Below are positions 1 through 8,689 of a stretch of 40,168 nt of DNA, one piece after another. The position numbers and the translations under genes were made by a program. The notes below the pieces were generated by a model. That model did no database searches and was not told where the DNA came from. It saw only the letters and a program-made list of their open reading frames with translations. This DNA comes from Myxococcales bacterium (GTDB lineage: Bacteria; Myxococcota_A; UBA9042): NCBI GenBank assembly GCA_023954815.1, contig JAGSHB010000034.1:1-40168 (forward strand). The letters are read 5' to 3'. Each line of letters begins with the position of its first letter. Within the stretch, counting starts at the first letter, position 1.

Positions 1-681
1 CCCGACGAGCACGACTGGCATTCCCATCTCCCGGCGGTGATTTTTCGGCAGCGCGCCCAGGAGCAACGTCAGCAATACGGCTGCGATCCCAAACGGATAG
101 GGCAGACGATCGGCCGGTGACAGCTCGGCGGTGGCGACGCCGACCCCCCACACCACGAGAACTAGCGCCGCGGCTAGCGCAGCGGCGGTCGCCCCGCTGG
201 GTCGCCAGGCCAGGAGGACCACGAGCGCGGCACAGACCGCCAAGAGGCTGCCAGGGGGCAGAGGAGGGGAACGCTCCGATCGATCGCCCGCGCGATCGAC
301 ACGCCGTATCACAGCGCCAACTGCGGTGAGCAGCGGGGCCGGTGGCCGGGAGGCGCTCGGGGCGACCTCGGCAACAGGCGGCGCACTGCATCGCGCACCG
401 TTGGTCAGCTTCACGTCGATCCGCCCACCGCCTTTGAGGTGCAGCACGATTGCCACGATCTTGGCCGAGATCTGGGCGTCCCAGCGGGCGATCGACTCGC
501 TTGGCCACGCCGCGTGCAGGGCGTTCTCAAGCGCGGCCTCGTCCACATCTCCCAGCCACACGCAGCCGGTCTGGACGGGCGCCGTCGCGGCGGCCTTGCC
601 GCTGACCACGACGCTCAGGACGAGGGTCAGCGCGATCGCGAGCGCAGCGAAACGAGCCTGGTTCCGAGGTGCTGGGCCCAT
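1..681 (-). CDS. Secreted/membrane protein, 3' end beyond window
   Basis: An open frame of 227 codons starts at the ATG at 681 and is still open at base 1, so the C-terminus is missing. An AGGAGG ribosome-binding site at 686-691 lies four bases before the ATG and fixes the start. Residues 1-33 form a signal peptide or anchor (MGPAPRNQARF, then a hydrophobic run ending in SGKAAA). A soluble part of about 110 residues follows, with one pair of cysteines. Three hydrophobic segments come after it (LLAVCAALVVLLAW, then AAALAAALVLVVWGVGV, then FGIAAVLLTLLLGAL), so the protein probably continues as a polytopic membrane protein. The order of signal peptide, small extracytoplasmic domain and membrane segments resembles the N-terminus of the protein at 6061-8406. 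Homology to that protein is inferred from architecture. The function is unknown. Confidence 0.8.
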   Translation of the reverse strand, partial: MGPAPRNQARFAALAIALTLVLSVVVSGKAAATAPVQTGCVWLGDVDEAALENALHAAWPSESIARWDAQISAKIVAIVLHLKGGGRIDVKLTNGARCSAPPVAEVAPSASRPPAPLLTAVGAVIRRVDRAGDRSERSPPLPPGSLLAVCAALVVLLAWRPSGATAAALAAALVLVVWGVGVATAELSPADRLPYPFGIAAVLLTLLLGALPKNHRREMGMPVVLVG

Positions 682-685
682 GGGT

Positions 686-691
686 CCTCCT
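686..691 (-). promoter_or_regulatory. Shine-Dalgarno AGGAGG
   Basis: A perfect AGGAGG lies four bases upstream of the ATG at 681. It is the strongest ribosome-binding site seen in the window and decides the start of the edge-truncated gene. Confidence 0.8.
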
Positions 692-1194
692 GAAAAAGGT
701 CGCGGCGGCCGTTGGCGGCCTCAGCCCGAATGGCGGCCCTCGATGACGACATCGGTCGACGCCCGGTGGCGGGGATAGGCGACATACATGAGCCCGCAGG
801 ACGGATACGCGAGCCGAGAGACCGGGTCTCCATCACTGTCGATATCGAACTCTGAAGGGTCGTGCGCATCCCCAATGGCCCCTCGGTGCGGCAAACCTTG
901 CGCTGGTCACCCAACAAATCAAGCTATTCCGCCATGGCGGTCGCGGCACGGCGGTGTGATTTCCTCTCAATCTACGACGCTGGCGGCGGCAAGCATCGTC
1001 GGTTGGCCGTCGCACCAGCGCCGTCTTCTGGGGGGGCGAGACCGCACCGCGTGCCGAAGCCAGCCGAAACAACATTCACCTCAGGAGCATCCCAGAGGGC
1101 CCGCATGGGCGCGGCCCAGCTCGTATGCCTTTCCCATCCCAAAACCGCCGCAGCGGCCTCCCAGGGCCCTGTCTGGGCATTGTGACGCAAAAAT
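692..1194. other. Non-coding gap with dispersed repeat
   Basis: No frame here looks like a maintained gene. The stretch holds one copy of the dispersed repeat (841-955) and otherwise decayed sequence. It separates a minus-strand gene from the DUF2330 relic. Confidence 0.6.
841..955 (+). repeat. Dispersed intergenic repeat, copy 1
   Basis: The segment aligns by eye with the reverse complements of 36354-36495 and 37910-38040. Shared blocks are ATCGAAC..TGAAGGGT, then GCGGCAA, then TTGCGCTG, then CCAACAAA. Read as protein, the central block gives MAPRCGKPCA.HPTNQ here, MTP.CGK.CA.QPTNQ in copy 3 and MTPQCGKPRADQLTI in copy 4. Boundaries are approximate. Confidence 0.6.
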
Positions 1195-1567
1195 GCGGTC
1201 AAAATTCGTCCCGCGGCGGAGAGAGCGCTGTCCAATCACGTCGGCCCATACGACTACGACATCCTGCGCCAGCAAGGACCCGGCGACGATGCGCCAGTGG
1301 CTGAATGACAACGGCTACGCCGCGCCGCAGTAGGCCCTGCCAATCATCAGGAGCCACCTTGACAAGGGCGATGTCTTTGTCGCGGTGAAGCTGCAGAGCG
1401 GCGCCAGAGTCAACCAGATCAAGCCGATCGTCTTCGAGATGGACGGCGCCGAGCCTCGCGTGCCGCTGCGTCTCATATCGATCGCCGCGACGGACAACAT
1501 GAGCGTGGTGGTGACCCTGGTATGGATGATTCAAGCGGGTCTGCTCGACTGGCTGGTATCCCCATGA
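1195..1567 (+). pseudogene. DUF2330 protein relic (frameshift and amber stop)
   Basis: Three pieces of a DUF2330-type protein follow one another on the plus strand. The first, from about 1201 in one frame, reads NHVGPYDYDILRQQGPGDD, a form of the family's VGPxDxxxLR segment. The frame then shifts by one, and MRQWLNDNGYAAPQ (the WLxxNGY block) runs into a TAG at 1331-1333. The same frame continues with LPIIRSHLDKGDVFVAVKL, QSGARVNQIKPIVFEMDG and EPRVPLRLISIAATDNMSV, which match the core VAVKL, IRPI and PLRL blocks. It ends at a TGA at 1567. The N-terminal signal peptide and Cys-rich part and the C-terminal half are gone. DUF2330 proteins are secreted proteins of unknown function common in Myxococcota. 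The family assignment rests on motif recall and the decay is seen directly. Confidence 0.75.
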
Positions 1568-2134
1568 CAAGGCCCGGCTCATCTGCAGCTCGGCGAGGAC
1601 GTCATAGACTCAGAACTCAAGCGCCTTACGGCGCGTCTACAACGCGACAATGAGGCGGCGGTGATCGGCTGTTGCAGGGACCACCTGCCACGGGTGAGCG
1701 GGACGCTGCTGCTTGCTTGGCGTCGCGGATGACGTGGATGAACTGGGGGGAGCTGACACGATCCTCGCTCCCGACCAACTTCATCAACCCCTCCATAACT
1801 AAACTCTACGCATGGCACGATGTGGAGCGATGTCCTGGTGAAGTCGTCTGGTGGGGGCTGCAAAATCCGGGAGTTTTCAGGCAAATATTGGTTGAGCAGG
1901 GTGTCTTGTGTCGGTCCTGGGAAAGGCTCAACGACCGACAACGAGGATCATGGCAGGAGGGCAGGGGGCCTCAGGCTGACATTGGCTTCATGCCGCCTAT
2001 CCCAATTTATGGCATACTTACGGTCCAGAACGCTTCAAGCCAGCGCAGTCGAATAGAGCCGCGTAGCCCGCCGTTGAACTGTGTCACGCCCGTGAGCAAG
2101 TGGGTCCCGCGCCCCTCATTCCCAGGAGTCCGCC
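1568..2134. other. Non-coding gap before the oxidative cassette
   Basis: No convincing gene is visible. Long frames on both strands overlap one another and have no recognisable motif. The last 150 bases probably carry the promoter of the cassette that starts at 2135. Confidence 0.5.
1982..2010 (+). promoter_or_regulatory. Candidate sigma70 promoter of the cassette
   Basis: TTGGCT (1982-1987) and ATTTAT (2005-2010) are separated by 17 bases and lie about 125 bases upstream of the ATG at 2135. Both boxes are imperfect, so this is only a candidate. Confidence 0.3.
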
Positions 2135-2992
2135 ATGACGTCCTCGTTCTACGCCACGCTACCCGCCCGTGGCGACGGGCTCCTCAGCGACTACACCGCA
2201 CACCTGCTGCAGCGGGACGGCGCGCTGATCGGCCGCGACCGGCTTGAGGTGCGCGAGCAGCAGTGTGATCGACTCGATACCAGCGGCGTGGTGTTCGACG
2301 GGCCCATCGACACCGGCCTCTTCGAGCGCCAGTACCGCAGCTATGACAAGCGCGCGGAGGTCAGCGACGAGCTCCAGGCGCTGCTGGCCTTCGTGAAGAT
2401 CAACGCGGGCGAGGCCTACGGTGTCGAGGTCATGGTCCAGGGCAAGCCGGAGCTCTTTGAAGGCGACGGCGCCAAAGAGAAGACGGAGCGGGTGCTGCTG
2501 GCCGAGGAGCATTACCACACACGCCTGCTGGTGGGCGCGCTGAACCACTTTCCCGGGCTAGGCGAAGGCGAGGCGTGGATCCCGGCGGCGCCGATTCGCA
2601 TCCTAGTGCACGGTTTGCTGCGCTGTCCCGAAGCCGTTTTTTACCCTGTGTTGCTGGCCTCTGAACTTGCAGGCATCCAGGCCTTCACGTGGGTGCTCAA
2701 CCGGCTGCCGTCGCTCTTTCCAGACCACCCGCAGGTGCGTGACTCTCTCGAGGAGCGGCTGTCGGAGGTCATCGTCGACGAGATCGGCCACATCGCCTAC
2801 AACCGCGTGCTCGTTGGCCCTGGCGGCATGCGCTTTGCCCGTTGGCTGGCGCCGCAGATCCTCCGCGGCATCGTCATGAACGCGCCGGAGCTGAAGGCGC
2901 TGGGGCTCGACGCGCGAACGCGCCGGGACCTGCAGTCGCTCGACCTGCAAGACGTCCCAGCGCACATCCGCAGCCGCGCGTGGTTTGTCTGA
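2135..2992 (+). CDS. Ferritin-like di-iron protein (putative oxygenase)
   Basis: This 285-residue protein has the ligand pattern of the ferritin-like di-iron superfamily. E93 lies in the first helix (NAGEAYG), E125xxH128 is in EEHYHTR, E177 is in LASELAG, and E216xxH219 is in DEIGHIAYN. Two Glu-x-x-His pairs on separate helices plus two single Glu residues are what a carboxylate-bridged di-iron site needs. The family includes AurF-type N-oxygenases and other small-molecule oxygenases; the substrate here cannot be read from the sequence. There is no signal peptide, so the protein is probably cytosolic. An AGGAG lies about nine bases before the ATG. The stop overlaps the next start (TGATG at 2990-2994), making this the first gene of a four-gene coupled operon. 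The di-iron fold is fairly secure and the activity is inferred. Confidence 0.8.
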   Translation: MTSSFYATLPARGDGLLSDYTAHLLQRDGALIGRDRLEVREQQCDRLDTSGVVFDGPIDTGLFERQYRSYDKRAEVSDELQALLAFVKINAGEAYGVEVMVQGKPELFEGDGAKEKTERVLLAEEHYHTRLLVGALNHFPGLGEGEAWIPAAPIRILVHGLLRCPEAVFYPVLLASELAGIQAFTWVLNRLPSLFPDHPQVRDSLEERLSEVIVDEIGHIAYNRVLVGPGGMRFARWLAPQILRGIVMNAPELKALGLDARTRRDLQSLDLQDVPAHIRSRAWFV

Positions 2993-3969
2993 TGCTCGCG
3001 TTGGTCACGGGAAGCACCGGACACATCGGCCCCTACGTCGTGCGCGCGCTGCTGGCGGCTGGCCATCAAGTGCGCGCAGGCGTCCATGGCGACGCGACGA
3101 TCCTCGCCGGCCTGGACGTGGAGCGGGTCGCTCTCGACGTGCGGAAGCGCGCCACGCTGGACCGGGCCATGGCGGGGGTCGACGTGGTCTTCCACCTTGC
3201 GGCCTTCATCTCCGTGGAGCCGGACGACGAGGTGACAATGCAAGCGGTGAATGTCGACGGTGTGCGCAACACAGCAGAGGCTGCGCTCGCCGCCGGTGTC
3301 GCCCGCTTCGTACATGTGAGCTCGGTGCACGCCTACGCTACGTGGCGGCTGAGATCGCCGTTGGTCGAGTCCGGCGCGCGCGCACTTGGGCCCGAGCATC
3401 CGACGTACGATCGGTCCAAGGCGCGCGGCGAGCCGGCGCTGCGAGCGGTGATGGCCCAGGGGCTACACGCGACCATCATCAACCCGGTCGGGGTCGTGGG
3501 CCCCGGCGACCACCGGCCCAGCCTCATGGGCGGCACCATGCTGCAGATGTACCGAAAGGAGCTACCGGTCCTGCCCAAAGGCGGATTCTGCTGGGTCGAC
3601 GTTCGCGATGTGGCCGACGCGGCCGTGGCCGCCATGCACCTGGGAGCGCCGGGGGACAACCACCTCCTGAGCAGCGGTACGCTCACGCCCCGAGACTTTC
3701 ATCGGCACGCCTGTGAAGCGGGCGGCGGCGGCGCGGTCCTGTGGCTGCCCAACGCGTTGCTGCGACCGATCCCAACAGTGGCTCAAGCGCTGGGCGCGCG
3801 ACGCATGTTGCCGCCTGGATTTACCTCTGACGCGCTCTATGCCCTGGCCACGCAGCTCGAGGTGGACAGCAGCCACGCACGACTTCGGCTGGGGTTCTCG
3901 CCTCGGCCCATGTCGCGTTCGGTCGCTGACGCTTTTGCTTGGTGGCGCGAGCACGGAGTCCTGACATGA
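2992..3969 (+). CDS. NAD(P)-dependent epimerase/dehydrogenase (extended SDR)
   Basis: This 325-residue Rossmann enzyme begins directly with the cofactor motif TGSTGHIG (residues 6-13). The catalytic Ser lies in VHVSSVHAY (around 110) and Tyr139xxxLys143 in TYDRSKARG. Length and motifs fit the 3-beta-hydroxysteroid dehydrogenase/dihydroflavonol reductase branch of extended SDRs, which oxidise or reduce a hydroxyl or keto group with NAD(P). The ATG at 2992 shares its A with the stop of the di-iron gene. A longer in-frame start at 2842 would lie inside that gene and put about 50 unrelated residues before the nucleotide fold, so it was rejected. The stop overlaps the P450 start by four bases (ATGA). 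Context suggests it acts on the same substrate as the flanking oxygenases. The substrate is unknown. Confidence 0.88.
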   Translation: MLALVTGSTGHIGPYVVRALLAAGHQVRAGVHGDATILAGLDVERVALDVRKRATLDRAMAGVDVVFHLAAFISVEPDDEVTMQAVNVDGVRNTAEAALAAGVARFVHVSSVHAYATWRLRSPLVESGARALGPEHPTYDRSKARGEPALRAVMAQGLHATIINPVGVVGPGDHRPSLMGGTMLQMYRKELPVLPKGGFCWVDVRDVADAAVAAMHLGAPGDNHLLSSGTLTPRDFHRHACEAGGGGAVLWLPNALLRPIPTVAQALGARRMLPPGFTSDALYALATQLEVDSSHARLRLGFSPRPMSRSVADAFAWWREHGVLT

Positions 3970-5354
3970 CCGCCCTGCCTCCCGGTCCCACGGGCTCAGC
4001 GCTGAGCCAGACGCTGCGCTTTTCGAGTGATCCCTACGGTTTCTTGAAGTCGGCGCCACTCGAGATTGGCGACCCCTTCACGTTCACCATGCTCGGAGAG
4101 GGAGCCATGGTGCTCTTCAGCCAGCATGAGCACATTCGCCAGATCTTCGCCCTGCCACGCAAGAACCTGCGAAGCGCCAACGAAACGGTACGATTTCTGC
4201 TCGACGAGCGCAGCATCGTCTTTCTCGAGGGTGAGGAGCACCGTCACGCGCGCAAGGTGATGTCCACGCCTTTTTCGGGTCGGACGCTCGAGGGCTACGC
4301 CCGTTCGATTCATGCCGCGACGGTGCACGAGCTGTCGGGGTTTGCAGACGACGCGCTGGTGCCGCTGCACACTGCCTTTCAACACGTGACCTTCGACGCG
4401 CTGCTCGAGGCCATCGTGGGGGTCGAGGAGGCGGAGCGCTTCGCTGCGCTGCGCGGCCATCTGCTATCCTACGTCGACGGCGCGCTGACCCCGGCTATGT
4501 TTGCCGCCGCGATCACGGTCGGCCCGTGGCTGCAACGCCACACGGCCAAGGCCGTCGCAGCGAAGTCGGCGACCCTGCGAGCGGGGGGGGCGCCAAGCGC
4601 CTGGGGGCCGCTCGGGAGCCGGACGTCGACGCTCGCGCGTTGCGCGGTGCTGCTCCACGAGTTGGTGCAAGAGCGGCGCGAGAGCGACGCCCAGGGCGCG
4701 TCCGTGTTGGACCGCTTCCTCCAGCGCCCAGGGCCCGACGGCAGCCCGGTCGCTGACCACGACATCGTGCAGGAGCTGCTCACCCTCTTCGTCGCGGGCC
4801 ACGACACCACCAGCATCGGTCTCACGTGGGCCATGGTCGCGCTGCTCGACCACCCGGAGGTCGTCGCACGCATCCGCGAGGAGGTCGCGCCCTTCATGGG
4901 GACGGGGCCAGACTTCGCGGGTCTGGCGCGCTGCGCGTATCTCGACGCCGTGATCTCCGAGTCCCTGCGCTTCTACCCTCCTTCGCCGCTGGTGCCGAGG
5001 CGTGCGGAGGTCGACGTAACCATCGGCGGAGTCCAGTTGCCCGCGGGAACCCGCTTCGGGCCGAACATCATCGGTGCCCACTTCTCGGAGGCAGCGTGGG
5101 GGGACCCACATGTCTTCCGGCCCGAGCGCTTCCTCGACGAACACCCATCTAGCGCGTTCGTCCCCTTTGGCGGCGGCCATCGGAAGTGCCTGGGCGCCGC
5201 GTTCACGCGGTTTGAGATGCGGATCGTGCTCGCGCGGCTGCTCACCGACTTCGACGTGACGCCGGGACCCAAGCACAGCCGTGACGCGAGCGTTCACGGC
5301 ATCCTCATTGGCACCAAGAAGCCGCTGAAGGTGCAGGTAAGGAGGCGCACATGA
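3966..5354 (+). CDS. Cytochrome P450
   Basis: A complete 462-residue P450. The oxygen-activation motif AGHDTT is at 277-282 in helix I, ExxR is E332-R335 (ESLRFYPPS), the PERF motif is at 386-389, and the haem loop FGGGHRKCLG is at 401-410 with Cys408 as thiolate ligand. There is no N-terminal membrane anchor, so it is a soluble bacterial type that needs separate redox partners. No ferredoxin or reductase gene lies in the operon. The proline-rich N-terminus (LPPGPTG) is typical of the family. The ATG at 3966 overlaps the preceding TGA by four bases, and its own stop overlaps the SRPBCC gene in the same way. It probably hydroxylates or desaturates the molecule handled by its neighbours. The CYP family cannot be assigned by eye. 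Confidence 0.93.
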   Translation: MTALPPGPTGSALSQTLRFSSDPYGFLKSAPLEIGDPFTFTMLGEGAMVLFSQHEHIRQIFALPRKNLRSANETVRFLLDERSIVFLEGEEHRHARKVMSTPFSGRTLEGYARSIHAATVHELSGFADDALVPLHTAFQHVTFDALLEAIVGVEEAERFAALRGHLLSYVDGALTPAMFAAAITVGPWLQRHTAKAVAAKSATLRAGGAPSAWGPLGSRTSTLARCAVLLHELVQERRESDAQGASVLDRFLQRPGPDGSPVADHDIVQELLTLFVAGHDTTSIGLTWAMVALLDHPEVVARIREEVAPFMGTGPDFAGLARCAYLDAVISESLRFYPPSPLVPRRAEVDVTIGGVQLPAGTRFGPNIIGAHFSEAAWGDPHVFRPERFLDEHPSSAFVPFGGGHRKCLGAAFTRFEMRIVLARLLTDFDVTPGPKHSRDASVHGILIGTKKPLKVQVRRRT

Positions 5355-5866
5355 GCGAGTCGAAGACCGCGCTGCAGGCCGGGTTCACTTGGACCCGTGG
5401 TACCTGGGTCGGTGAGCTTCGTGCCCCGCCCGTCGACATCGCGGCGCAGCCGGAGCGGGTGTGGGACGTGCTGGTCGACTTTGACGCCTACCCCGACTGG
5501 AATCCCTTCAATCGCGGGCTGACCTGCGCGGGCGAGCTGGGTGACTCGGTCGTGCTCGACGTCGCCTGGGCACCCTACGGCGACACGCTCAAGCCCACTG
5601 AGCTCACCATCACCGAGCGGCTCACGGTTTGGGAGTCCGGTCGCTGCCTAGCCTATGGCGAGCGTTATGGCCCCTTCCACGAGACGGAGCGCCGACACCT
5701 GCTCACAGCCACCCCCACCGGGACGCGCTACGAGACGTGGGAAGCGTGGCATGGCTGGCTCACACCCCTGGTGAGTCGCATGTACGGCAGGCGCATCTTG
5801 GCCGGATTCATCGCTGGGGGGCACGCGCTCCGGGACCGTGTGGAGGGGCTGGCGGCGCCGCTCTAG
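5351..5866 (+). CDS. SRPBCC (START/polyketide-cyclase-like) protein
   Basis: A 171-residue protein with the hallmarks of the SRPBCC fold: the N-terminal strand and helix APPVDIAAQPERVWDVLVDFDAYPDWNPF (written here over residues 25-53), then a run of beta strands and a long C-terminal helix around MYGRRILAGFIAGGHALRDRV. These helix-grip proteins bind hydrophobic ligands in a deep cavity, and some act as cyclases or aromatases. The ATG overlaps the P450 stop by four bases (ATGA), so it is co-translated as the last gene of the cassette. It could carry, protect or cyclise the hydrophobic substrate or product of the P450 and di-iron enzymes. That role is inferred from context only. Confidence 0.85.
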   Translation: MSESKTALQAGFTWTRGTWVGELRAPPVDIAAQPERVWDVLVDFDAYPDWNPFNRGLTCAGELGDSVVLDVAWAPYGDTLKPTELTITERLTVWESGRCLAYGERYGPFHETERRHLLTATPTGTRYETWEAWHGWLTPLVSRMYGRRILAGFIAGGHALRDRVEGLAAPL

Positions 5867-6060
5867 GCGAGCGGTTAACAGGGACCCGCGCCGAGCGGCC
5901 GCCCGCGCCGAGTTCACAACGTTTCCGGCAAGCCAGGAGCGAGCCTCATCAATTGCGATCCGCATCACAGGTACGGACAAGGTGGTAGCGCGCCCACAGC
6001 CTCACTTGAGGGACAACGCGACGGTGCCAGTGGCGCGTGAGATCACCGCAGGCAAGGAGC

Positions 6061-8406
6061 TCAGGGATGTCGGCCTGACTGGTCTCCCTCACCGAGGTAG
6101 CGCCACATCCGCAACACAACCGGTTGGCCGTCACGCCGCAGGTGCGAGGCGTAGTTCGTGTCCCACGCCTTCATCGGAAAACGACGCTCAGCGACTAGGC
6201 GCCACTTACCGGTAGCAAGAACGCGGGCACAGAGTGGGTCGCGCTCAGGGCCCGTCGGATTGCGGCTACACTCGATGCCCTCCATGAAGATGGCGCAGCC
6301 CGACCGCAGGGCGTCGTCCACGTGCGGATTCCAACGAGCCGGCGCCTCGGCGAACCGGCGCTTGTTGCGGCCCTGCGCCGTCGTCCATCGGCTCTGCACG
6401 GCAGAGGGGCCTCCGGCACCGAGTGAATCGGCAGCGATCGCCTCTTTCGTTTCGACCGATAGCGGGATAGAGGCCCACGACAGCCCAGCGGTCGACACAT
6501 GGCTGGAGACCCTCGGCGCGCGCGGCGTCGCCATCACCGCCTCCACCGGCCGAAAACGTTCGATCACGGAACATTCGTGTGGTGCGAAGGTCCGCAGCTG
6601 GTCGTAGAACTGCCGCTCCTGTTGCACGAATGCGCTGTCGTCCTCGATGGCTGGCCGATGCAGCCAGGGCGACAGGATCAGCAAGGCGACAAAACCGACC
6701 GCGGCCGACCGAGCCGCAGGCCCGCGCGCCCACAACAGCTCCACGAAGCGCCGGGCGGCGGGGGCGGCCAACAGCGCCATGGGGACGAGCGCATGGAGCT
6801 GATAACGAGCGTTCATCGCTGGATTGCGCGGCACCACCACCCCGTGGGCGACGATAAACCCGCACAGCCAGGCCACCAAGAACCCGGCCCGCTTCGGGCT
6901 CTGACGATAGACCAACCACCCCCCCCACAAGATGAGCGGGGTCCAGACGGGCGGAGTCAGCGCCCAGGCGAGCAGGGGATTGTAGTCCGGTCGAAAGAAC
7001 ACCGTCAGGCCGTTGCTCAACGTCGACCACACCAGCCCGTCGGAGACCGAGTCCATCTGGTGCGTCAGCAGGTCGACGACCCGAGCGACACCCGGGACCA
7101 GCACGCAGAGCCACAGTGGGGCGGTGCGCCTCGACAGCTCGCCATCGGTCGCCATCCAGATGGACATGAACAGCAGGGGGATGAACAGCACGTTGAGCGG
7201 TCGGGCGCCGAGCGCGAGCCAGACAAAAGCCGCCAGGGCGATGAGCGCCAGGCTGCGTCGGCGCGTTGCAGTGGCCGCGGCATAGACGGCGGCGAAAGCC
7301 CCTGAGGACAGAAAAAGCGAGGGGATGAACAGCGCGTCCGTCGCCGCGAATCGAATGTGGTGTGGCGACAGCGCCAGCAGGGCCGAGGCAATCACCGCGG
7401 TGCGGATGTCTTTGAACAAGCCAGCGGCGTGGGCGAACAGGGCGACCGGCGTCAGGCAGGCAAGCACGAGGTGGGTGCGATAGACCAGATCATCGAACCA
7501 CAGAATGCCCGGCAGCTGGTCTGCAAGCAGCGCAGCGATGCGGTCGCCGCTGAGCATCAAAGCGAGCGGGCTCTGGCGCCCCCATGACCAGGCTGTCGCC
7601 GGGATGCTTGGAGACAACCACACGCGCCAGGCCACGCCGATGGCGAGCGCGACGAGCAGCCACCGCATCGCGGGCCCTTCGGCCCGACGCAGCCGGTCCC
7701 GGACGAAGAAGAGCAGCCACGCCAGCAGCACCGACAACCACACCGACGGTCCCGTCGCCAAGGTCCACCAGGGCTCCTCCTCTGTGTACCCGTCATCAGG
7801 GCTGGAGACCTCGTCCGCTGGTCTCGCCTCACCATCTCGTGGTTGATATTTGGGTGATGACGAGGAGCCGTCTTCGCGTGGACGATCGGCCACTTTGCGC
7901 CAAAGCGCGCTCAGGTCCAACTGCCGCTCACGCGCGATGATGAGTTGCGTCAACGCCACGGTCGCGTCGCGTAGCTCCGGCGAGGCGTGTTGCCAAATGG
8001 CCCCGCGATAGGTCAATGAGAACCAGCGAGTCACTCGGTCGGCCTCGGCAAAAGGCGCAGGGCCGGGCGTTTGGGAGACATGTCGCAGATCGATAGAAGC
8101 TCGCTCGGCTCCATGGGCGAGCGTCACCACCAAGGCGTGCTGTTCGATGCGGGTGTCGCCGATTCGCCAGCGGTGACGCCATTCATCTGGCTGGGCCACC
8201 AGCGCGGACACCACCTGCTCTTGACCGGGCGCCGTCACGTGGGTCGCACCGGAAGCGACGTTGGGGAGGAGGACCCAGAGCAGGGTCATGCACACGGGCA
8301 GGCGGATGCACCGTCGAGAGAGCGACCATCGGACAACTCGCGGCTGAGGCGCTATCAAGGTCTTCCTCTGGATGCTGCGGCCAAGAGGGCCGCGCGGACT
8401 TGCCAT
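6061..8406 (-). CDS. Polytopic glycosyltransferase-like membrane protein
   Basis: A large inner-membrane protein of about 780 residues. A signal/anchor segment (CMTLLWVLLPNVASGA) is followed by an extracytoplasmic domain of about 110 residues, a charged linker (SSSSPKYQPRDGEA), about ten hydrophobic helices, and a C-terminal extracytoplasmic domain with three Cys. Helix number and the acidic first loop (LWFDDLVYR) suggest the GT-C fold of lipid-linked sugar transferases such as ArnT/PMT, but no diagnostic motif is certain. The start is unclear. The ATG at 8406 has no good ribosome-binding site. A TTG at 8358 lies six bases after AGAGGAAG and gives an ideal signal peptide. An in-frame start at 8481 also exists. 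The C-terminus resembles that of the protein at 13213-14919. No partner gene adjoins it. Confidence 0.72.
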   Translation of the reverse strand: MASPRGPLGRSIQRKTLIAPQPRVVRWSLSRRCIRLPVCMTLLWVLLPNVASGATHVTAPGQEQVVSALVAQPDEWRHRWRIGDTRIEQHALVVTLAHGAERASIDLRHVSQTPGPAPFAEADRVTRWFSLTYRGAIWQHASPELRDATVALTQLIIARERQLDLSALWRKVADRPREDGSSSSPKYQPRDGEARPADEVSSPDDGYTEEEPWWTLATGPSVWLSVLLAWLLFFVRDRLRRAEGPAMRWLLVALAIGVAWRVWLSPSIPATAWSWGRQSPLALMLSGDRIAALLADQLPGILWFDDLVYRTHLVLACLTPVALFAHAAGLFKDIRTAVIASALLALSPHHIRFAATDALFIPSLFLSSGAFAAVYAAATATRRRSLALIALAAFVWLALGARPLNVLFIPLLFMSIWMATDGELSRRTAPLWLCVLVPGVARVVDLLTHQMDSVSDGLVWSTLSNGLTVFFRPDYNPLLAWALTPPVWTPLILWGGWLVYRQSPKRAGFLVAWLCGFIVAHGVVVPRNPAMNARYQLHALVPMALLAAPAARRFVELLWARGPAARSAAVGFVALLILSPWLHRPAIEDDSAFVQQERQFYDQLRTFAPHECSVIERFRPVEAVMATPRAPRVSSHVSTAGLSWASIPLSVETKEAIAADSLGAGGPSAVQSRWTTAQGRNKRRFAEAPARWNPHVDDALRSGCAIFMEGIECSRNPTGPERDPLCARVLATGKWRLVAERRFPMKAWDTNYASHLRRDGQPVVLRMWRYLGEGDQSGRHP

Positions 8407-8689
8407 CCCGACGGTCGGTCCGTGCCTCACGACCGCTTCCGTCGCTCCGACTACAGTGGCGCTCGGGCGCGCAAATCTCAAGCTGCCTTCGGTGGCTCAC
8501 TGTCGCACGTTCACCTTGTGTCATCTCGGCCCCTCCCATAGATATGGTCGGCCCGCCCAAAGACCGCCGTCCGTGCAGTGAGACGGGGTTGTGGCCAAGG
8601 CGCATCGGTGTGAGTTGACCATGATAGCTGTTACGCTGACACGCGCTCGCTGTGATTGGCCGATCGGCGAGGCACGTGCAGGGGGGCTC

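Noticed and set aside
131-778. Long plus-strand frame over the left edge
   Set aside because: It is antisense to the frame at 1-681, which has a perfect Shine-Dalgarno, a signal peptide and membrane helices. The plus frame is Arg/Ala/Ser-rich without motifs.
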